Position numbers and translations under genes: made by a program | Shown: piece after piece, positions 5,319 to 8,987 of the stretch | Layout of the letters: each line of letters begins with the position of its first letter | Numbering within the stretch: the stretch's first letter is position 1 | Assembly (NCBI GenBank): GCA_016177355.1 | Contig: JACOVL010000121.1 | Location: 1 to 8,987, forward strand | Length of the DNA stretch: 8,987 bases | Origin: Betaproteobacteria bacterium | GTDB lineage: Bacteria > Pseudomonadota > Gammaproteobacteria > Burkholderiales > SG8-41 | Direction: 5' to 3' | Notes under the pieces: model-generated | The model's database searches: none | What the model was told of the DNA's origin: nothing | Seen by the model: only the letters and a program-made list of their open reading frames with translations

Positions 5319-6341
5319 ATGCCGCGACGCGGTATGGTCATGTCATTGATTCTAGGGGCGATTGCCATCACGGTTTTGTGGCAGTTCGGCGCCTTCCTCC
5401 TCTTGCCGCAACCCCGGGCATCGTCCGAACCTTTGTCACTCCATCCATTACCGGCGGCAGAGCCCATCTCGCCGATACCGGAATTCCTGCCTCTGGATCA
5501 AAGAAAAGTCGCCCTGGGGAGCCGTCTGTTCCACGATCGCCGGTTTTCCCGCGACAACAGCATGGCGTGCGCCGGCTGCCATGAATTGAGCAAGGGAGGC
5601 GGCGACGCTCTCAGGCATTCGGTCGGGATCGGCGGACAGCGCGGCGACGTGAACGCGCCGACGGTGTTCAACAGCGGTTTCAATTTCAGGCAGTTCTGGA
5701 ACGGCCGCGCGGAGTCGCTTGAAGACCAGATTGACGGCCCGGTCCACCATCCGAAGGAGCTGGGATCGGACTGGCCCGAAATCATCGCCAAGCTCAAACA
5801 GGACCCCGGATACGCCGCCGAATTCGGCGCGCTCTACCGTGACGGGATCCAGCCTGGAAACATCAAGGATGCGATCGCCACGTTCGAGCGCTCCTTGATT
5901 ACGCCCAACTCGCGCTTCGACCGGCACCTGAGGGGCGACCGCAACGCGCTGACGCAGGACGAGATCAAGGGCTACCGGCTGTTCAAGGGTTACGGCTGTA
6001 TTGCGTGCCATCAGGGCGTCAATGTGGGCGGCAACCTCTACGAGCGCCTTGGCGTCATGCGCGATTATTTCAAGGAGCGGGGAAACGTCGCGCCGGCCGA
6101 CCTGGGGCGGTTCGCGGTCACCGGCAAGCCCGAGGATCGGCATGTGTTCAGGGTACCAAGCCTGCGCAACGTGGCAGTGACCGCTCCCTATTTCCACGAC
6201 GGGTCGTTGACCACTCTGGAACAGGTCGTGGACATAATGGGTGAATACCAATTGGGCGTCTCGATCCCGCCCGGCGATGTGGCGCTGATCGTCAAGTTTC
6301 TGCACACCCTGACCGGAGAATACGACGGGAAGCCTCTATGA
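5319..6341 (+). CDS. Membrane-anchored diheme cytochrome c peroxidase / MauG family
   Basis: A 340-residue predicted periplasmic diheme c-type cytochrome that reduces H2O2 to water with electrons from small c-type cytochromes. The N-terminus has basic residues, then one hydrophobic helix (about 8-29) followed by a Pro-rich linker and no clear cleavage site, suggesting a membrane anchor. The two haem-binding motifs are CAGCH (84-88) and CIACH (227-231). Family landmarks are GQRGDVNAPTVFNSGF (106-121), FWNGRAESLEDQ (126-137), PSLRNVAVTAPYFHDGSL (280-297) and VVDIMGEYQLG. Met307 is spaced from His231 like the axial methionine of the Pseudomonas peroxidase, favouring a true peroxidase over MauG, which has tyrosine there. 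Length is usual. GGGAGGG (5308-5314) lies 4 bases before the ATG. Its TGA overlaps the next gene's ATG (ATGA). No cytochrome donor gene is present in the window. Confidence 0.88.
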   Translation: MPRRGMVMSLILGAIAITVLWQFGAFLLLPQPRASSEPLSLHPLPAAEPISPIPEFLPLDQRKVALGSRLFHDRRFSRDNSMACAGCHELSKGGGDALRHSVGIGGQRGDVNAPTVFNSGFNFRQFWNGRAESLEDQIDGPVHHPKELGSDWPEIIAKLKQDPGYAAEFGALYRDGIQPGNIKDAIATFERSLITPNSRFDRHLRGDRNALTQDEIKGYRLFKGYGCIACHQGVNVGGNLYERLGVMRDYFKERGNVAPADLGRFAVTGKPEDRHVFRVPSLRNVAVTAPYFHDGSLTTLEQVVDIMGEYQLGVSIPPGDVALIVKFLHTLTGEYDGKPL

Positions 6342-8872
6342 GCTCCGCGCGCCTTGCGCTAAAGGTTGCGGCCGGCCTGCTGGCGGCGGCGCTCGTTATC
6401 TTTCTACTCGCGAATGCCCGATCCATTGATCCGGTCACGCACAGCCGGGTCGTCGCCAATCTGAGCAAAATCCAGGAACTGGACTCGGAGCTGGACGAGA
6501 TCGTGCTGAAGCTGCGCGATGCGCTGCTCAACAGCTACGATCCCGCTGTAGCCACGCTGAACCTGATCAAGTGGCACAAGCGCGAGCTGGAACAAGGCGA
6601 ATACGCAATCGCGGGCCGCGGCGAGCCGGAAATTGACAAGGCGATGGCGGAGTTTTCCCGCGAGCTGGCGCAGAAGGAAGCCCTCGTCGAGCGGTTCAAG
6701 TCCAAAAACGCGCTGCTCAAGAATTCTTTCCACTATCTCCCCCTTTCGGTGGAAACGCTGTCCCGGGATCCGCGGATTCCGCAGGCTCTGAGCGCCCGCG
6801 CCCAGGCCCTGCTGCGGGATATCTTGCTGCTGCGCCTGGGGGCCGCGCCGGCCGATTACGAGCGGCTCGCCCTGGCGGTCGCTCGGTTACGCCAGAACCC
6901 GGAACGGCATCCTTTGCCCGTTCGCTCCGGCCTTGAGGCGGTCCTGCTTCACGCGCAGAACGTGCTCACCCACCAGGAGCAATTGGACCGCCTGGTGCAG
7001 GAGATCACCGCGGCCGATATGCGCAACGCCAGCAAATCGCTCGTCGAAGCCTACAACCACGCCTTCGAGCGCGGATTGAAGCAGGCGAACCTCTATCGCT
7101 TCATACTGCTGCTGGTGAGTCTTGCGCTGGTGACGTACGCCGCACACTCGTTCCTGCGTTTGCGGGAAAACGCGAAGCAGCTGCAGATCGCAACGAGAGC
7201 CTTCGAAAGCGCCGCCGAGGGCGTGATGATCTACGACAAGGAACGACGCATCATGTTCGTCAACAAAGCATTCACCCGCATCACCGGCTACACGCCGCCG
7301 GAAGCGGTCGGCAGGGACCCGGGCTTCCTGCGCTCCGGGGAGCACGATGCGGCTTTCTACGAGGAAGTCTGGAACGAGATCGGGGGCACCGGCAACTGGC
7401 AGGGAGAGATGTGGCGGCGGCGCAAGGATGGTGGGATTTATCCGGAATTGCGCAGCATCAGCGCGGTCAAGGACGAGACCGGCGAGACCACCCATTACGT
7501 GGCCGTGTTCACCGATATCTCCCAGCTCAAGCAGGACAAGGCACGGCTCGAGTTCCTGGCCCAGCACGACGCACTGACCCGTCTGCCCAACCGTACCCTG
7601 TTCGAGGACCGCCTCCAGGCGGCGCTGAACCGCGCGCACCGTCACGCCGGCACCGTCGGCCTGTTCTTCATTGACCTCGATCGCTTCAAGGATATCAACG
7701 ATTCCCTCGGGCACGCCGTGGGCGACCAGCTGCTGCAAGCGGTCGCCGACCGCCTGAAGGGGTGCGTGCGCGAAACCGACACCGTAGCCCGCCTGAGTGG
7801 GGATGAATTTACGGTTCTGCTCGACGAGCTCAGAAAGTCAGGCGATGCCGCGGGCGCCGCGGAGAAATTGCTCGCCGTGCTGGCGCAACCCTTTACGCTA
7901 AGCGGCCACGAGCTTTTTATCTCCGGGAGCATCGGCATCAGCTGCTACCCGGACGACGGCAGCGACACGCAGACCCTCCTGAAAAACGCGGACGCCGCGA
8001 TGTACCGGGCAAAGGAAGCGGGACGCAACACCTATCAGTTCTTCTCGGCCGAGATGAACGCGCACGCGCTCGAAAGGCTGGTCATGACCAGCAGCTTGCG
8101 TCTGGCCCTGGAGCGCAACGAATTCCTGCTGCACTACCAGCCGGTCGTGGATCTGGCCACGGGCGGGTTCAACGCGCTGGAAGCGCTCGTGCGCTGGAAG
8201 CATCCGGAACTGGGCATGGTGCCGCCGGTCCGTTTCATTCCGCTCGCCGAGGATTCCGGGTTGATCGTTCCGATCGGAGAATGGGTGCTCAAGCACGCCT
8301 GCGCGCAGATGAAGGCCTGGCAGACCGGCGGCATCGCTCCGCAGCGCATGGCGGTCAACCTCTCGGCGCGCCAGTTCAAGCAAAAGGAACTCGCGCAGCG
8401 CATCGAGGCGATTCTGGACGAAACCGGCCTGGCGCCGCAGTGCCTGGAGCTGGAAATCACCGAAAGCATGGTGATGCAGGACCCCGCCGAGGCGGAGAAA
8501 GTGCTCGACCGGCTTCACAACATGGGAATCCTCCTTGCCATAGACGACTTCGGCACGGGTTATTCATCGTTGAGTTACTTGAAGCGGTTTCCCATTGACT
8601 TCCTCAAGATCGACAGGTCGTTCGTGCGGGACACGCCGGGCAATCCGGATGATGTCGCCATCACCCGGGCCATCATCGCGCTCGCCAAGAGCCTCGATCT
8701 CTGGGTCATCGCGGAAGGCGTCGAGACCGAACAGCAACGCGCATTTCTCAAGGCGGAGGGCTGCGAGGAAGCGCAGGGCTATCTCATCAGCAAGCCCATC
8801 AGCGCGGAAGAACTGGAACCCCTGTTGCGGAAGAACATCCGGCCTTTGCTCAAGGCCGAGCGGCAGAGCTGA
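6338..8872 (+). CDS. Transmembrane DAHL-like/PAS/GGDEF/EAL c-di-GMP enzyme
   Basis: An 844-residue inner-membrane sensor predicted to make and/or degrade cyclic di-GMP. TM1 is about 7-25, then an all-helical periplasmic domain (about 26-252) resembling the DAHL type (NSYDPAV, KEALVERFKSKNALLKNS), then TM2 about 253-273. A PAS domain covers about 281-395 (FESAAEGVMIYD, FVNKAFTRITGY, ending FTDIS). The GGDEF domain (about 404-565) has LTRLPNR, SGDEF at 487-491 and the inhibitory I-site RETD at 478-481, five residues before it. The EAL domain (about 583-835) has EAL at 615-617 and the catalytic set NLSARQF, ELEITES, IDDFGTGYSS, LKIDRSF, EGVET and QGY, all intact. Phosphodiesterase activity is therefore well supported; cyclase activity is plausible because SGDEF keeps the central GDE. 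It overlaps the peroxidase gene by ATGA, so both are made together. No HAMP domain is evident. Confidence 0.93.
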   Translation: MSSARLALKVAAGLLAAALVIFLLANARSIDPVTHSRVVANLSKIQELDSELDEIVLKLRDALLNSYDPAVATLNLIKWHKRELEQGEYAIAGRGEPEIDKAMAEFSRELAQKEALVERFKSKNALLKNSFHYLPLSVETLSRDPRIPQALSARAQALLRDILLLRLGAAPADYERLALAVARLRQNPERHPLPVRSGLEAVLLHAQNVLTHQEQLDRLVQEITAADMRNASKSLVEAYNHAFERGLKQANLYRFILLLVSLALVTYAAHSFLRLRENAKQLQIATRAFESAAEGVMIYDKERRIMFVNKAFTRITGYTPPEAVGRDPGFLRSGEHDAAFYEEVWNEIGGTGNWQGEMWRRRKDGGIYPELRSISAVKDETGETTHYVAVFTDISQLKQDKARLEFLAQHDALTRLPNRTLFEDRLQAALNRAHRHAGTVGLFFIDLDRFKDINDSLGHAVGDQLLQAVADRLKGCVRETDTVARLSGDEFTVLLDELRKSGDAAGAAEKLLAVLAQPFTLSGHELFISGSIGISCYPDDGSDTQTLLKNADAAMYRAKEAGRNTYQFFSAEMNAHALERLVMTSSLRLALERNEFLLHYQPVVDLATGGFNALEALVRWKHPELGMVPPVRFIPLAEDSGLIVPIGEWVLKHACAQMKAWQTGGIAPQRMAVNLSARQFKQKELAQRIEAILDETGLAPQCLELEITESMVMQDPAEAEKVLDRLHNMGILLAIDDFGTGYSSLSYLKRFPIDFLKIDRSFVRDTPGNPDDVAITRAIIALAKSLDLWVIAEGVETEQQRAFLKAEGCEEAQGYLISKPISAEELEPLLRKNIRPLLKAERQS

Positions 8873-8911
8873 TTACCGGCTCAGCTTCGGGTGCTGCTCG
8901 ACGCAAATACG

Positions 8912-8987
8912 CTAGCTCCGCCGCCAGATCGTCCCCTTGGGTGTGTCTTCCAGCGCCACGCCCGCCGCCAGCAACTCGTCGCGGATG
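8912..8987 (-). CDS. cysS: Cysteinyl-tRNA synthetase, extreme C-terminus (partial)
   Basis: Only the last 24 codons and the TAG stop are in the window. They read IRDELLAAGVALEDTPKGTIWRRS, matching the very conserved end of bacterial cysteinyl-tRNA synthetases (R-D-x-L-x-x-x-G-h-x-L-E-D-x-x-x-G-T-x-W). The enzyme charges tRNA-Cys in the cytosol. The gene runs leftwards into the window and converges on the sensor gene, with 39 bp between the two stops and no clear terminator. The call rests on a short segment, but the motif is distinctive. Confidence 0.8.
   Translation of the reverse strand, partial: IRDELLAAGVALEDTPKGTIWRRS

Overview
The window reads as high-GC chromosomal DNA from a proteobacterium. 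A betaproteobacterium is the likeliest source, judged from the dnaK-dnaJ order, the GC-rich codon use, the CorA with its MPEL loop, the bacterial diheme peroxidase and the large PAS-GGDEF-EAL protein. There are no rRNA or tRNA genes, CRISPR arrays or insertion sequences. Coding density is very high, and the longest gene-free stretch is about 190 bp (5126-5318).

Left block (1-3328, + strand): the 3' end of dnaK, a short spacer carrying a strong GC hairpin, a complete type I dnaJ, then an AtuA-family (DUF1446) protein whose ATG overlaps the dnaJ stop codon (ATGA), then a small DUF4387 protein 7 bp further on. A predicted metabolic gene pair of unknown reaction is therefore built into the tail of the chaperone operon.

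Middle block (3341-5125, - strand): corA (Mg2+/Co2+ channel), followed in the same direction by a Phd/YefM-type antitoxin and a PIN-domain (VapC-type) toxin. The toxin starts at a TTG that overlaps the antitoxin stop. A promoter with palindromic operator-like repeats precedes the antitoxin. The toxin gene converges on the DUF4387 gene with 12 bp between them.

Right block (5319-8872, + strand): a membrane-anchored diheme cytochrome c peroxidase/MauG-family protein, overlapping by ATGA with a large transmembrane sensor: a periplasmic all-helical domain (DAHL-like), a PAS domain, a GGDEF domain with an intact I-site, and a complete EAL domain. The pair suggests that periplasmic peroxide or redox chemistry is linked to c-di-GMP turnover. 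The last 76 bp hold the C-terminal codons of cysteinyl-tRNA synthetase on the - strand, converging on the sensor gene.

The two observations most worth following up are the translational coupling of an AtuA/DUF4387 pair to dnaJ, and the peroxidase/c-di-GMP sensor pair. No single clearly novel defence or mobile system is visible.
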